A stretch of 64,000 nt of DNA from Deinococcus sp. JMULE3 (lineage in GTDB: Bacteria > Deinococcota > Deinococci > Deinococcales > Deinococcaceae): assembly GCF_013337115.1 (NCBI RefSeq), contig NZ_SGWE01000004.1:2673501-2737500 (forward strand), in the 5' to 3' direction. Numbering within the stretch: position 1 is the stretch's first letter; each line of letters begins with the position of its first letter. The notes beneath the pieces are model-generated. The model saw nothing but the letters and a program-made list of their open reading frames with translations. It did not search any database and was not told the DNA's origin. A program made the translations under genes and the position numbers. Positions 8,947-17,354 of the stretch are shown here, in pieces.

Positions 8947-9082
8947 CACGGATTCCGTCTGTTCCGTTCACAACCCGGAATTTCACCGGGTTGCCAACTC
9001 CACGCCCGGAATCCGTGCGGCTCCCACTCGCGTCCGCTCGGACGGAATGGTGTGCGCACACCATTCCATCGGAGTCCATATG
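8946..9082 (+). repeat. Family A repeat, copy A1
   Basis: It runs from ACACGGATTCCG, overlapping the last base of the upstream stop codon, to CGGAGTCCATATG, where the final ATG is the start codon of the next gene. It contains hairpin 1 (CAACCCGG/CCGGGTTG) and hairpin 2 (GGAATGGTGTG/CACACCATTCC). Other copies are at 22129, 31148, 32661, 48395, 49317 and 53803. Confidence 0.9.
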
Positions 9083-9844
9083 AGCCCTGAACGCCTCCAG
9101 AAACGCCTCGCCCGCGCGGGGGTCGCGTCGCGCCGCGCCGCCGAGGAGATGATCGCGGCCGGGCGGATCACCGTGAACGGCGAGGTCGCCGTGCTGGGCC
9201 GCTCCGTCACCGACGCGGACGACATCCGTCTGGACGGGCAGCTCATCGAGACCGAGAGCGTCCCGAAGGTCACGTACATGCTGTACAAACCGCGCGGGTA
9301 CGTCACGACCGCCCGCGACGAGTACGGCCGCCGCAACGTCCTCGACGCCATGCCGCGCATCCCGGGCCTGCACCCGGTGGGCCGCCTGGACCGCGACTCG
9401 GAAGGGCTGCTGCTCCTGACGACCGACGGTGACCTGACGCTGACCATGACCCACCCCCGCTTCGGGCACGAGAAGGCCTACCGCGCCTGGACGGACGGCC
9501 CGGCGGAACCCACCCAGGCGGACCTGGACGCCCTGACCGACGGCAGCCTGAAGCTGGAGGACGGCCCGGCGCGGGCGCTGCAGGCGACACCGGCGCGCGG
9601 CGGGGCGTTCGTGACGCTCGGCGAGGGCCGCAACCGGCAGGTGCGCCGCATGCTCGAAGACATCGGCCACCCGGTGACGCGCCTGCTGCGCTACCGCGTG
9701 GGTGGCCTGTGGCTGGGCAACATGGAGGTCGGCGAGTACCAGCAGCTCGACGAGCGGGACCTGCAGGACCTCCTGCACCCGGAGAAGGTCCCGGCGGCCA
9801 TCTGGGACCGCCAGTGGGAACGCATCCAGAAACGCTGGGGATAA
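9080..9844 (+). CDS. S4-domain pseudouridine synthase (RsuA/RluB type)
   Basis: A 254-residue protein. An S4 RNA-binding domain covers about residues 1-60 (RLQKRLARAGVASRRAAEEMI). An RsuA/RluB catalytic domain follows with GRLDRDSEGLLLLT, where Asp104 is the nucleophile. Later motifs RNRQVRRM and VTRLLRYRVG are typical. It isomerises a uridine in 16S or 23S rRNA; which one cannot be decided, although length and motifs are closest to RluB/RluE. The start ATG at 9080 is itself the terminal ATATG of a family A repeat, so the repeat supplies the leader. Confidence 0.9.
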   Translation: MSPERLQKRLARAGVASRRAAEEMIAAGRITVNGEVAVLGRSVTDADDIRLDGQLIETESVPKVTYMLYKPRGYVTTARDEYGRRNVLDAMPRIPGLHPVGRLDRDSEGLLLLTTDGDLTLTMTHPRFGHEKAYRAWTDGPAEPTQADLDALTDGSLKLEDGPARALQATPARGGAFVTLGEGRNRQVRRMLEDIGHPVTRLLRYRVGGLWLGNMEVGEYQQLDERDLQDLLHPEKVPAAIWDRQWERIQKRWG

Positions 9845-9911
9845 GGGGGTTGTGGGCTGTGGGTTGTCGGAAGGGCCTTTACCACAACCCACAGCCCACA
9901 GCCCATAACCC
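9845..9911. repeat. Family B palindrome, copy B2
   Basis: GGGTTGTGGGCTGTGGGTTGT pairs with the ACAACCCACAGCCCACAG-type arm around a short centre. It lies after the pseudouridine synthase stop and directly before the rnpB promoter, so it can terminate read-through into rnpB. Confidence 0.85.
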
Positions 9912-9930
9912 GGCCTGCTATGCTCTGTCC

Positions 9931-10366
<436 letters not shown>

Positions 10367-10370
10367 CACG

Positions 10371-10411
10371 CGAAACAGGCCGCCCCGATTCCTCGGAGGC
10401 GGCCTGTTTCG
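10371..10411 (+). terminator. rnpB terminator hairpin
   Basis: A perfect 14-bp stem (CGAAACAGGCCGCC/GGCGGCCTGTTTCG) with a 13-base loop lies directly after the rnpB P1 helix. There is no long T tract. A family B palindrome follows immediately. Confidence 0.8.
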
Positions 10412-10470
10412 GGCTGTGGGTTGTCGGTCGTGGGAACAGCTTTTCCTACAGCCCACAACCGACAACCTAC
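10411..10470. repeat. Family B palindrome, copy B3
   Basis: A GGGCTGTGGGTTGTCGG arm pairs with CCCACAACCGACAACC. The far end overlaps the stop codon of the convergent DUF423 gene (10467-10469). It lies between rnpB and that gene. Confidence 0.85.
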
Positions 10471-10823
10471 ACCCCCTTCTTCACGTCCAGCGCGGCCAGT
10501 ACGAACCCGGCGATCATGAGCGCGCCGCCGATGGGCGTGACCGCGCCGAGCACCTTCACGCCGGTCAGGGCCAGCACGTACAGGCTGCCGCTGAAGATCA
10601 CGGCCCCGGCGAGCAGGAAGCCGGGCGCGCGGCGCTGGCCCGGCTGGGTGCCCAGCGCGAGCAACGCCAGCGCGGCGTACATCTGGTAGCGGGCGCCGGT
10701 CTCGAAGTTGGCGAGCATCGCGGCGTCCAGGCGGGGTTTCAGGCCGTGCGCGGCGAAGGCGCCCAGCGCGACGGCCAGCGCGGCCAGGATCGCGCCGCTT
10801 CTCAGGGTGCGGGAGGGGGTCAT
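10467..10823 (-). CDS. DUF423 family membrane protein
   Basis: A 118-residue protein with four membrane helices. Family-typical sequence is seen throughout: LGAFAAHGLK, the FETGARYQMYAALALL stretch, AGAVIFSGSLYVLALTG and LGAVTPIGG. DUF423 (YwdK/YgdD-like) proteins are small inner-membrane proteins of unknown function. The ATG at 10823 is used. It runs divergent from mraZ, whose operator array fills the gap. Confidence 0.9.
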   Translation of the reverse strand: MTPSRTLRSGAILAALAVALGAFAAHGLKPRLDAAMLANFETGARYQMYAALALLALGTQPGQRRAPGFLLAGAVIFSGSLYVLALTGVKVLGAVTPIGGALMIAGFVLAALDVKKGV

Positions 10824-10902
10824 GCGGGCAGGGTAGCGGGTGGGGGGCGGGGTGGGTGTCCTACCCCGCCCGGGGAGGTCCGGTGGGAATCCGGGGCCAC
10901 TT

Positions 10903-10964
10903 GTGGGGGGAAGTGGGGGAGACGGTGGGAATCGGTGGTAAATCGTGGTGGTGGCTGTTACACT
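10903..10964 (+). promoter_or_regulatory. MraZ box array and mraZ promoter
   Basis: Five GTGGN repeats start at 10903, 10913, 10925, 10935 and 10945, spaced 10, 12, 10 and 10 bases, so they lie on one face of the helix. This resembles the TGGGN direct repeats to which MraZ binds to repress its own operon in other bacteria. They run up to a TACACT -10-like box at 10959-10964. A sixth GTGGG lies at 10883. The leader from there to the mraZ start is about 100 bases. Confidence 0.75.
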
Positions 10965-11067
10965 CGCCGCATCAACCGAAATGCGTTCAGCTCGTGTTCA
11001 CGGTTGACCGTGACCGCCCGTCCGGCCGCCTGTGGTGGTGGGACCGGGTGGGGAAGAGGAGAGTCGT

Positions 11068-11496
11068 TTGCCGTTTGGAGAGTACCCGTACACCATCGAC
11101 GACAAGGGCCGCGTGGTCATGCCACCCGCGTTCCGTGACTTCGTGGAGGACGGCATGATCCTGACGCGCGGCATGGAGGGCTGCCTGTACGTGTTTCCGC
11201 TGTCCAGCTGGAAACGCGTGGAGGACCAGCTCGAGGGCCTGCCGCTCACGGACGCCGAGTCTCGCGCGTTCGTGCGGTTCTTCTACTCTGGCGCGAACAA
11301 GGCGCGACTGGACAACCAGAGCCGCGTGTCGGTCCCGCAGACGCTGCGGGCCTTCGCGGGGCTGGACAGCGAGGTGATCGTGGCCGGCGCGCCCGGTCGC
11401 CTTGAACTGTGGAATCCGGCGCGCTGGGAAGCGGCCATCACGGCCGTGCAGGACAACCCCCCCAAACCTGACCTTCTCACGAACTTCGTGGCGTGA
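11068..11496 (+). CDS. mraZ: Transcriptional regulator MraZ
   Basis: A 142-residue protein with two AbrB/SpoVT-like swapped-hairpin repeats. Each carries the DxxGR motif: IDDKGRVVMP near residues 9-18 and LDNQSRVSVP near 84-93. MraZ forms rings that bind direct repeats and represses the division/cell-wall cluster. The start is TTG at 11068, preceded by a GAGGAGA ribosome site about 5 bases upstream; the longer frame upstream reads through the leader. First gene of the mraZ-rsmH-ftsL-ftsI operon. Confidence 0.93.
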   Translation: MPFGEYPYTIDDKGRVVMPPAFRDFVEDGMILTRGMEGCLYVFPLSSWKRVEDQLEGLPLTDAESRAFVRFFYSGANKARLDNQSRVSVPQTLRAFAGLDSEVIVAGAPGRLELWNPARWEAAITAVQDNPPKPDLLTNFVA

Positions 11497-12449
11497 TCCC
11501 AATGACTGACCCTGACTTTCCCACTGACTCCCACGCGACCCCGACCGGGGAAGCGCTTCAATCCGACCTCACCCCCGACCCTGACGGGGACACCCTCTCG
11601 CACGTACCCGTCCTGGCGGCCGAGGTGCTGGAGATGCTCCAGCCCGCGCCCGGCAAGGTGTTCGTGGACGGCACGCTGGGCGGCGCCGGGCACACGGGTC
11701 TGCTGCTCGCGGCGGGTGCCCGCGTGTACGGCATCGATCAGGACCCCTACGCCCTGAACCGCGCCCGCACCGCGAATCCGCACGGTCTGACGGTGCTGGA
11801 AGGCAACTACCGCGATATGGTCTCGCTGCTCTCCGGGGTGGGCGTGACGCAGGTGGACGGCATCCTGCTCGACATCGGCGTGAGTTCCTTCCAGCTGGAC
11901 GACACCGCGCGCGGGTTCTCGTACCACACCGAGGCGCCGCTGGACATGCGCATGAGCCAGTCGGGCGAGAGCGCCGCCGACGTGGTCAACGAGTACGACG
12001 CCGAGGAACTGGCGTCGATCATCTACGAGTACGGCGAGGACCGCCTGTCGCGCCGCATCGCGCGGGCCATCCTCGCCGCGCGTGAGCAGGCGCCCATCGA
12101 GACGACCGTGCAACTGGCCGACATCGTCAAGCGGGCGTACCCCGGCTTCTCGAAGGGCATCCACCCGGCGCGGCGGACCTTCCAGGCGCTGCGCATCCAC
12201 GTGAACGACGAACTCGGCGCGCTGCGCGACGGACTGGCCGCCGCGGAGACGCTGCTGGCGCCCGGTGGGCGGCTGGCGGTCATCAGCTTCCACTCGCTGG
12301 AGGACCGCATCGTGAAGCGGTTCCTGCTGGGCAGCGAGGTGCTGGAGCCTCTCACGAAACGCCCTGTGGTCGCTGCGGAAGAGGAGCAGGAGACCAACCC
12401 GCGCGCCCGCAGTGCGAAACTGCGCGGCGCGCAGCGGGTGACCCCATGA
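11493..12449 (+). CDS. rsmH: 16S rRNA (cytosine-N4-1402) methyltransferase
   Basis: About 318 residues. RsmH (MraW) methylates N4 of C1402 in the decoding centre of 16S rRNA. The SAM-binding motif VFVDGTLGGAGHT, DGILLDIGVSS, the FQALRIHVNDEL block and VISFHSLEDRIVK are all present. The GTG at 11493 overlaps the mraZ stop by 4 bases; an ATG three codons on (11502) is an alternative start. It overlaps ftsL by 4 bases (ATGA), so the cluster is tightly coupled. Confidence 0.95.
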   Translation: MIPMTDPDFPTDSHATPTGEALQSDLTPDPDGDTLSHVPVLAAEVLEMLQPAPGKVFVDGTLGGAGHTGLLLAAGARVYGIDQDPYALNRARTANPHGLTVLEGNYRDMVSLLSGVGVTQVDGILLDIGVSSFQLDDTARGFSYHTEAPLDMRMSQSGESAADVVNEYDAEELASIIYEYGEDRLSRRIARAILAAREQAPIETTVQLADIVKRAYPGFSKGIHPARRTFQALRIHVNDELGALRDGLAAAETLLAPGGRLAVISFHSLEDRIVKRFLLGSEVLEPLTKRPVVAAEEEQETNPRARSAKLRGAQRVTP

Positions 12450-12817
12450 GGCCCCTGCCCACCCTGGACCTGGACCTGACGCTGCCCACCTGGCGGGCGC
12501 GGGCGGTGCGGTACCTGCTGATCTACGTCGCGCTCGTCGTGGCGCTGGTCAGCGTGCGGGCCTCCACGAGCGACGTGAGGCCCGCGCTGCGTGAGGCGCA
12601 GGGCCGTGAGCAGGCGCTCGTGACGCAGCGCGACAACCTGATCCTGCAGCTCGAGGCGCTGGAGACGCCGCAGCGGATCTTCGAGTGGGCGCGTGGCAAC
12701 GGCATGGTCCTGTACGCCGCCGCGCCCAAGGACACCGCCGAGATCGCCGGGATTCCCGAGGCGCCCACCCCGACCGCACCGGTCCGCACCGTGGAGGTGA
12801 CCACGCAGTGGAAGTAA
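12446..12817 (+). CDS. ftsL: FtsL-like cell division protein
   Basis: A 123-residue bitopic membrane protein: a short cytoplasmic head, one membrane helix (about residues 22-42) and an extracytoplasmic coiled coil (REAQGREQALVTQRDN and on), then a Pro/Thr-rich tail. It is placed exactly where FtsL sits between rsmH and ftsI in many dcw clusters. FtsL bridges FtsB and FtsQ and activates septal FtsW-FtsI. Sequence is poorly conserved in this family, so the call rests on topology and position. Confidence 0.85.
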   Translation: MRPLPTLDLDLTLPTWRARAVRYLLIYVALVVALVSVRASTSDVRPALREAQGREQALVTQRDNLILQLEALETPQRIFEWARGNGMVLYAAAPKDTAEIAGIPEAPTPTAPVRTVEVTTQWK

Positions 12818-14145
12818 AGATCCGCACCCGCTCGGCCCTGATGCGCCTGATCGCCCTGGCGATGTTCCTGACGCTGGTCTGGGCGTACGCGCAGCTGGAG
12901 TGGGGCGCGCCGCAGAGCGTCAAGCAGCGCGTGGTGCAGGCGCGCGGCTCGATCCTGTCCGCCGACGGGCGCGTGCTGGCGACCAGCGTGAACGGGAAGC
13001 GGGTGTACCCGCAGGGCACGCTGGCCGGGCAGCTGGTCGGCATGATGGGCGACACCGAGGGCCTGGAGGGTCTGGAGGCCGCGTACAACGGCGCGCTGAC
13101 GTCCGGGCAGAACCTGAAGCTGACGCTGGACTCGCAGGTACAGGCGGCGGCCGAGGCGGCGCTGGCCCGGGCGGTCCCGGAGCATCAGGCGAAGTACGGT
13201 TCGGTGATGGTCCTCGAAACCCGCACGGGCCGCGTCCTGGCGGCCGCGACGTACCCGCCGTTCAACCCGAACGAGTGGCGCCGGTACTCTGACGATGACC
13301 GGCGCAACCGGCCGTTCATCGACCTGTTCGAGCCGGGTTCGACCGTGAAGGCGCTGGTGGTGGCTGCCGCGATGAACGAGGGCCTGACCACCCCGAACAC
13401 GCTGTACAGCACGCCCATGAGCCGCTTCGTGGGGGGGCGCTGGGGGAGCCGCATCGGGGACGCGGTGGCGCACCCGGCGACGCTGACCACGCAGGGCGTC
13501 CTGCGCTACAGCAGCAACGTCGGTATGACGCACATCGTCGAGAAGTTCGACCCTGAACGCATGCGCAACTACCTGGCGCAGTACGGGTTCGGGCAGGAGG
13601 TGGCGCTGCCGGTCGTGCCTACGGGCCGGGGGTCGCTGCGCCCGCTGGCCGAGTGGGGCGAACTGGTCCGCGCGACGAACTCGTTCGGGCAGGGCATGAA
13701 CGGCACGAACCTGCAACTGGTGGCGGCGTTCAACGTGCTGGCGAACGACGGGCAGTACGTGTCGCCGCGCCTGATCGAGAACGCCGGTGGCCTGGAACGG
13801 CGCGAGGTGTTGCGGCCCGAGGTGGCGCGCACCACGCGGCAGCTGCTGCTGAACGTGATCAACGAGGGCATCTTCGGGCAGGCCGGGATCGAGGGCTACG
13901 ACCTGGCGGGGAAGACCGGCACGGCTCAGGTGGTCGTGGACGGGCGGTACTCCAGCACGGTGTACGACAGTGTGTTCGCGGGATTCCTGCCTGCAGAGGC
14001 GCCGCGCGTGACGATCACGGTGATGGTGCACGGGGCGAAGAAAAATCATCACGGGTCGCAGTTAGCCGCGCCGATCTTCCGGGAGATCTCGGCGCAGGTG
14101 CTGTCGTCGTGGGGGGCCGCGCCACACGCCCAGAACGAGCCATGA
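12808..14145 (+). CDS. ftsI: Penicillin-binding protein 2 / FtsI transpeptidase
   Basis: A 445-residue class B PBP that crosslinks septal peptidoglycan. One N-terminal membrane helix (about residues 11-29) is followed by a very short non-catalytic module, then the transpeptidase domain. Active-site motifs: STVK (Ser178, Lys181), SSN (235-237) and KTGTA (369-373). It is shorter than most FtsI (about 550-600) and has no PASTA domains. The GTG start at 12808 overlaps the end of ftsL by 10 bases. No mur gene follows: a terminator and an AT-rich stretch end the operon here. Confidence 0.93.
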   Translation: MEVKIRTRSALMRLIALAMFLTLVWAYAQLEWGAPQSVKQRVVQARGSILSADGRVLATSVNGKRVYPQGTLAGQLVGMMGDTEGLEGLEAAYNGALTSGQNLKLTLDSQVQAAAEAALARAVPEHQAKYGSVMVLETRTGRVLAAATYPPFNPNEWRRYSDDDRRNRPFIDLFEPGSTVKALVVAAAMNEGLTTPNTLYSTPMSRFVGGRWGSRIGDAVAHPATLTTQGVLRYSSNVGMTHIVEKFDPERMRNYLAQYGFGQEVALPVVPTGRGSLRPLAEWGELVRATNSFGQGMNGTNLQLVAAFNVLANDGQYVSPRLIENAGGLERREVLRPEVARTTRQLLLNVINEGIFGQAGIEGYDLAGKTGTAQVVVDGRYSSTVYDSVFAGFLPAEAPRVTITVMVHGAKKNHHGSQLAAPIFREISAQVLSSWGAAPHAQNEP

Positions 14146-14167
14146 GGACATAATGAGAAGTGATGTG

Positions 14168-14197
14168 GAGCTGGCCCTCGGGTCAGCTCTTCTTCTT
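14168..14197 (+). terminator. Terminator of the mraZ-ftsI operon
   Basis: A 10-bp stem GAGCTGGCCC/GGGTCAGCTC (one G-U pair, tight loop) is followed by TTCTTCTT. It lies 22 bases after the ftsI stop. Confidence 0.75.
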
Positions 14198-14289
14198 GCT
14201 CGGCTCATGGTCACTCAGGTGCGACTGGTGTCTCAGGTTGCATTCTGGTGGGTGTGCTGGTCTGACAGGCAGTCCCGAGAACGGATTTT

Positions 14290-14596
14290 CTGTCTGGAGC
14301 AGACGTATACTGTGAGAAACTAAATGAGAGTATTAGAATTTGTCTCATTTTAGATATCTCCTATATATCGGAATTTATTGACTTTTTTGTCAGCGGTGCA
14401 ATTTTTTCAGGTATTTATAATGAGTTTAGAAAAGTGAATATCTTAGAAAATGGTCATATTGAGCCCGTACGCTCATCAGCAGGTAAGTGGAATTCTTCAT
14501 TCCAGACCGCTGAATGTCCCCACCAACAGGGACCGTTTCACAACCCCACCCCACACGAGCCAGGCACGAGCACCGACGTGCCTGACAGGAGAGTTC
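14290..14596 (+). other. AT-rich leader region with promoter-like and dyad elements
   Basis: The gap from 14146 to 14596 holds no gene I can support. From about 14285 to 14460 base composition falls sharply below the surroundings. It contains a TATACT box (14306-14311). Just downstream is a dyad, CTAAATGAGA (14320-14329) with TCTCATTTTAG (14343-14353). There is also a second TATAAT (14416-14421). Short in-frame starts here lead into the secreted-protein gene but look spurious. A regulated promoter plus long leader, or a remnant of foreign DNA, are both possible. Confidence 0.5.
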
Positions 14597-15190
14597 ATGT
14601 TCCAAGCCCCCATCCGCCGACTGCAAGCCCTGATCGTGGCCCTTCTCGGCTTCAGCGTCGCCGCTGCCCAGACCACCCTGCCCACCGCCCCGGCCCTCCC
14701 GGCCAGCACCGTCGCCACCGACGCCGTCCGCGACGCCCTGGCCCAGACCGCCCCCACCCAGAACAGCGCCCAGCAGGCCGCCCAGAACCAGGCCGCGCAG
14801 AACCGCGCCGCGGGCGTCGCCGCCACGCAGGCCAGCGACACCGTCGCCGTCACGCCCATCCGCGGCAAGAGCGTCATCGCGCGCAGCACCGCCTACAACA
14901 GCACCCCCGGTCAGACCGACGCCACGCCGTTCATCACCGCGACCGGCACCCGCACCCGCCCCGGCGTGATCGCGCTGTCCCGCGACCTCCTGCGCATCTT
15001 CCCGTACGGTACCCGCGTCATGATCGAGGACCTGAGCGGCCGCTACAGCAGCATGCTCAAGGGCCGCGTGTTCATCGTGGAAGACACCATGGCCGCCCGC
15101 AAGACCAACTCCGTGGACGTCTGGATGCCCACCCGCAGCGAGGCCCTGAACTGGGGCGCCCGGCAGATCCGCATCACCGCCATCCGCTGA
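14597..15190 (+). CDS. Secreted 3D-domain protein
   Basis: A 197-residue exported protein. A signal peptide covers about residues 1-24 (cut near VAAAQ). A low-complexity Gln/Ala/Asn linker runs to about 80. A C-terminal 3D domain follows with FPYGTRVMIED, GRVFIVEDTM and VDVWMPT, matching the three-aspartate pattern of 3D domains (double-psi beta-barrel, related to MltA-type lytic transglycosylases and Rpf/YocH proteins). It may act on peptidoglycan. The ATG at 14597 has an AGGAGA site 5-6 bases upstream. Placed after the division operon but behind its own AT-rich leader. Confidence 0.88.
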   Translation: MFQAPIRRLQALIVALLGFSVAAAQTTLPTAPALPASTVATDAVRDALAQTAPTQNSAQQAAQNQAAQNRAAGVAATQASDTVAVTPIRGKSVIARSTAYNSTPGQTDATPFITATGTRTRPGVIALSRDLLRIFPYGTRVMIEDLSGRYSSMLKGRVFIVEDTMAARKTNSVDVWMPTRSEALNWGARQIRITAIR

Positions 15191-15207
15191 AGCCCCTCAC
15201 CCACAGG

Positions 15208-15238
15208 CCGCCGCCCCCACACCGGGAGCGGCGGTTTT
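15208..15238 (+). terminator. Terminator after the 3D-domain gene
   Basis: The stem CCGCCGC/GCGGCGG, extended by an inner CCCC/GGGA, is followed by TTTT. It begins 17 bases after the stop codon. Confidence 0.8.
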
Positions 15239-15283
15239 GATGTGGCGTGCCCAGTTGAGCGGGGGGTGCTATCCTCCGCTGTC

Positions 15284-16456
15284 ATGACTGCCCCCGACCG
15301 GACGCTCGCCTGGACGCTGGCCCGCGCGCACCTGCGCCGCCGCCGCACCCAGAACGTCCTGACCATCCTGGGCATCGCGGTGGGCGTCATGGCGCTGATC
15401 GCCGCGCTGAGCCTCACGAACGGCTTCACCCGCGCCCTGATCAGCGCTACCCTGCGCGCCAGCCCGCACCTGAGCGTCACCAGTTACACGCCCAGCGGCC
15501 CCAGCCCGGACCTGGAACAGGCCATCCGCGCCGACGGGCGCGTGCAGGCCTTCACGCCGTTCCTGGCTGACAAGGGCCTCCTGACCCGCCCCGCCAGCAG
15601 TGGCCGCGCCGCCGGGGTGGACTTCACCACGCTGTTCGGCGTGAGCCGCGACGCCGCGCGGGTGCTGGACCTGCCCCCCGAGGAACGCCTGACCCTGGGC
15701 ACCCTGAAAGACGGCGAGGTCATGCTGGGCGCCGCCCTGGCCCGCAGCGTCGGCGCATTCAGCGGCGAGGAGGTCCGCCTGCTGAACAGCAGCCAGCGCC
15801 GCACCACCCTGAAGGTCCGGGGCGTGTTCCAGACCGGGAACTACCTGATCGACTCCGCCTACGCCTTCACCAACCTGAAGACCCTGCAACAGCTGCAGGG
15901 CACCACGACCATCACCGGGTACCAGCTGCGCCTGTTCAACCCGGACCTCGCCCCCAGGGTCGGCGACGACCTGACCCGCACCCGCGCGTACTCGGCGCTC
16001 CCCTGGCAGAGCCTGTACGGCACGCTGCTCGACCAGCTGGCCCTGCAGAAGCGGGTCATCGCGTTCGTGGTGCTGCTGATCGTCGTGGTCGCCGCGTTCG
16101 GCATCGCGAACGTGCTGACGCTCGCCGTGTTCGAGAAGACCCAGGAGATCGCCATCCTGCGCGCCATCGGCGCCACCCGAGCCCTGATCACCCGCGTGTT
16201 CCTGATCGAGGGCCTGATCCTGGGCTTCGGCGGCCTGCTGCTGGGCAACGTCCTGGGCCTGGGCATCAGCGCGTACTTCACCGTGCGCCCGTTCACGCTG
16301 CCCGGTGACCTGTACTTCATCACCACGCTGCCGGTCGAGGTGAAACTCACCGACATCCTCGCCGTGAACGCCATCGGCCTGACCACCACCCTGCTGGCCG
16401 CGCTGATCCCCGCCCGGCGCGCCGCGAGCGTGGAACCCGGCCGGATCATCCGCTGA
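15284..16456 (+). CDS. ABC transporter permease, LolC/E-FtsX type
   Basis: A 390-residue permease of the MacB/LolCE fold. One N-terminal membrane helix (LTILGIAVGVMALIAALSL) is followed by a large external core domain (about residues 45-250). Three C-terminal helices form the FtsX domain with EKTQEIAILRAIGATRALI, typical of lipoprotein-releasing and efflux permeases. No ATPase gene is adjacent, so the partner is encoded elsewhere. The ATG at 15284 lies 8 bases after TATCCT (15270-15275), a leaderless layout. The substrate is unknown; lipoprotein release is the closest guess. Confidence 0.88.
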   Translation: MTAPDRTLAWTLARAHLRRRRTQNVLTILGIAVGVMALIAALSLTNGFTRALISATLRASPHLSVTSYTPSGPSPDLEQAIRADGRVQAFTPFLADKGLLTRPASSGRAAGVDFTTLFGVSRDAARVLDLPPEERLTLGTLKDGEVMLGAALARSVGAFSGEEVRLLNSSQRRTTLKVRGVFQTGNYLIDSAYAFTNLKTLQQLQGTTTITGYQLRLFNPDLAPRVGDDLTRTRAYSALPWQSLYGTLLDQLALQKRVIAFVVLLIVVVAAFGIANVLTLAVFEKTQEIAILRAIGATRALITRVFLIEGLILGFGGLLLGNVLGLGISAYFTVRPFTLPGDLYFITTLPVEVKLTDILAVNAIGLTTTLLAALIPARRAASVEPGRIIR

Positions 16457-16526
16457 CCCGCCCCGTCCACTGAACCGCGTCCCCGACCACACCCCCACCC
16501 CCGGCGCGCGGCCTACCATGCCGGGT

Positions 16527-16865
16527 ATGGCGTACGACCCCCGCATCGGCTACGACTCAGCGCGCAAACTCACCGACGGCGATGTCCTGCAGGGCAAACC
16601 CGACGGCTGGTGGGGCGACTCCGGGAAACTGTACCGCGACTACCCCTTCCAGAACTTCATGGAGGGCGTGAACTTCGCCGTGCGCGTCGCGCAGCAGGCC
16701 GAGGAACGCGGCCACCACCCGGACATCCACATCCACTACCACTACGTCCGCGTGAACTACTACACCCACGACGCGGGCGGCGTCACGCAGCTCGACCTGG
16801 ACGCCGCACGCGCCCTGGACGCCCTGCTCGCCGCAGATGCGCACTCTGGAAACGAGCAGGCTTGA
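16527..16865 (+). CDS. Pterin-4a-carbinolamine dehydratase-like protein
   Basis: A 112-residue protein. The family core is present: FQNFMEGVNFAVRVAQQAEE, then HHPDIHIHYHYVRV and THDAGGVTQLD. These match the PCD/DCoH active-site His pair and the C-terminal helix. The enzyme dehydrates 4a-hydroxytetrahydropterin to recycle the cofactor of aromatic amino acid hydroxylases. The ATG at 16527 is chosen over 16518 because TACCAT (16514-16519) lies 7 bases before it. It overlaps the next gene by 4 bases. Confidence 0.85.
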   Translation: MAYDPRIGYDSARKLTDGDVLQGKPDGWWGDSGKLYRDYPFQNFMEGVNFAVRVAQQAEERGHHPDIHIHYHYVRVNYYTHDAGGVTQLDLDAARALDALLAADAHSGNEQA

Positions 16866-17335
16866 AGCTCCGCATTCCCGACGCGGACGTCCTGTGGACC
16901 GAGGTGCCGGACACGCGCCGCCACGAGCGGACCGTCACCGTGCAGCCCGGTGACCTGGACGACCTGGACCACGTGAACAACACCGTGTACCTCGCGTGGT
17001 GCGAGCAGGTCGCCCGCGAGCACGCCCTGCGCCTGGGCATGGGCACCGACGCCCTGACCGCGCTGGGCGCCGTGCCCGTCGCGCGGCAGCACATCATCAC
17101 CTACCACCGCCCCGCCCTGCTGGGGGATCAGGTGCGGGTCCGCACCGCGCTGACCCTGCACGCCGGAGTCCGCAGCGTCCGCGCCTACGCCCTGGACCGC
17201 GTCAACCCCGGCGACCCCGAGGGCGGCGTCCGCCTCGCCGAATGCCAGACCGAATGGGTCTGGGTGGACCCGCAGTCCGGGCGGCCCAAACGCGCCCCGG
17301 CTCAGGTCAGCGCCGCGTTCGGCTTCGACGGCTGA
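16862..17335 (+). CDS. HotDog-fold acyl-CoA thioesterase
   Basis: About 157 residues with a 4HBT domain. The motif DLDDLDHVNNTVYLAWCEQ is the YbgC/FadM-type thioesterase signature, with the catalytic Asp before HVNN. A second strand block, HIITYHRPALLGDQVRV, is typical. The likely start is TTG at 16862, overlapping the TGA of the pterin dehydratase gene, so the two are coupled. The substrate (an acyl-CoA or aryl-CoA) cannot be read from the sequence. Confidence 0.85.
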   Translation: MKLRIPDADVLWTEVPDTRRHERTVTVQPGDLDDLDHVNNTVYLAWCEQVAREHALRLGMGTDALTALGAVPVARQHIITYHRPALLGDQVRVRTALTLHAGVRSVRAYALDRVNPGDPEGGVRLAECQTEWVWVDPQSGRPKRAPAQVSAAFGFDG

Positions 17336-17354
17336 ACCTCGCAACCTCCTGCAC

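Noticed and set aside
14146..14596. tRNA or known small RNA in the AT-rich gap
   Set aside because: No cloverleaf, no CCA end, no known riboswitch core seen.
14434..15240. Alternative plus-strand frame overlapping the 3D-domain gene
   Set aside because: It reads as Pro/Arg/His repeats, an out-of-frame shadow; the 14597 frame has a ribosome site, signal peptide and domain.
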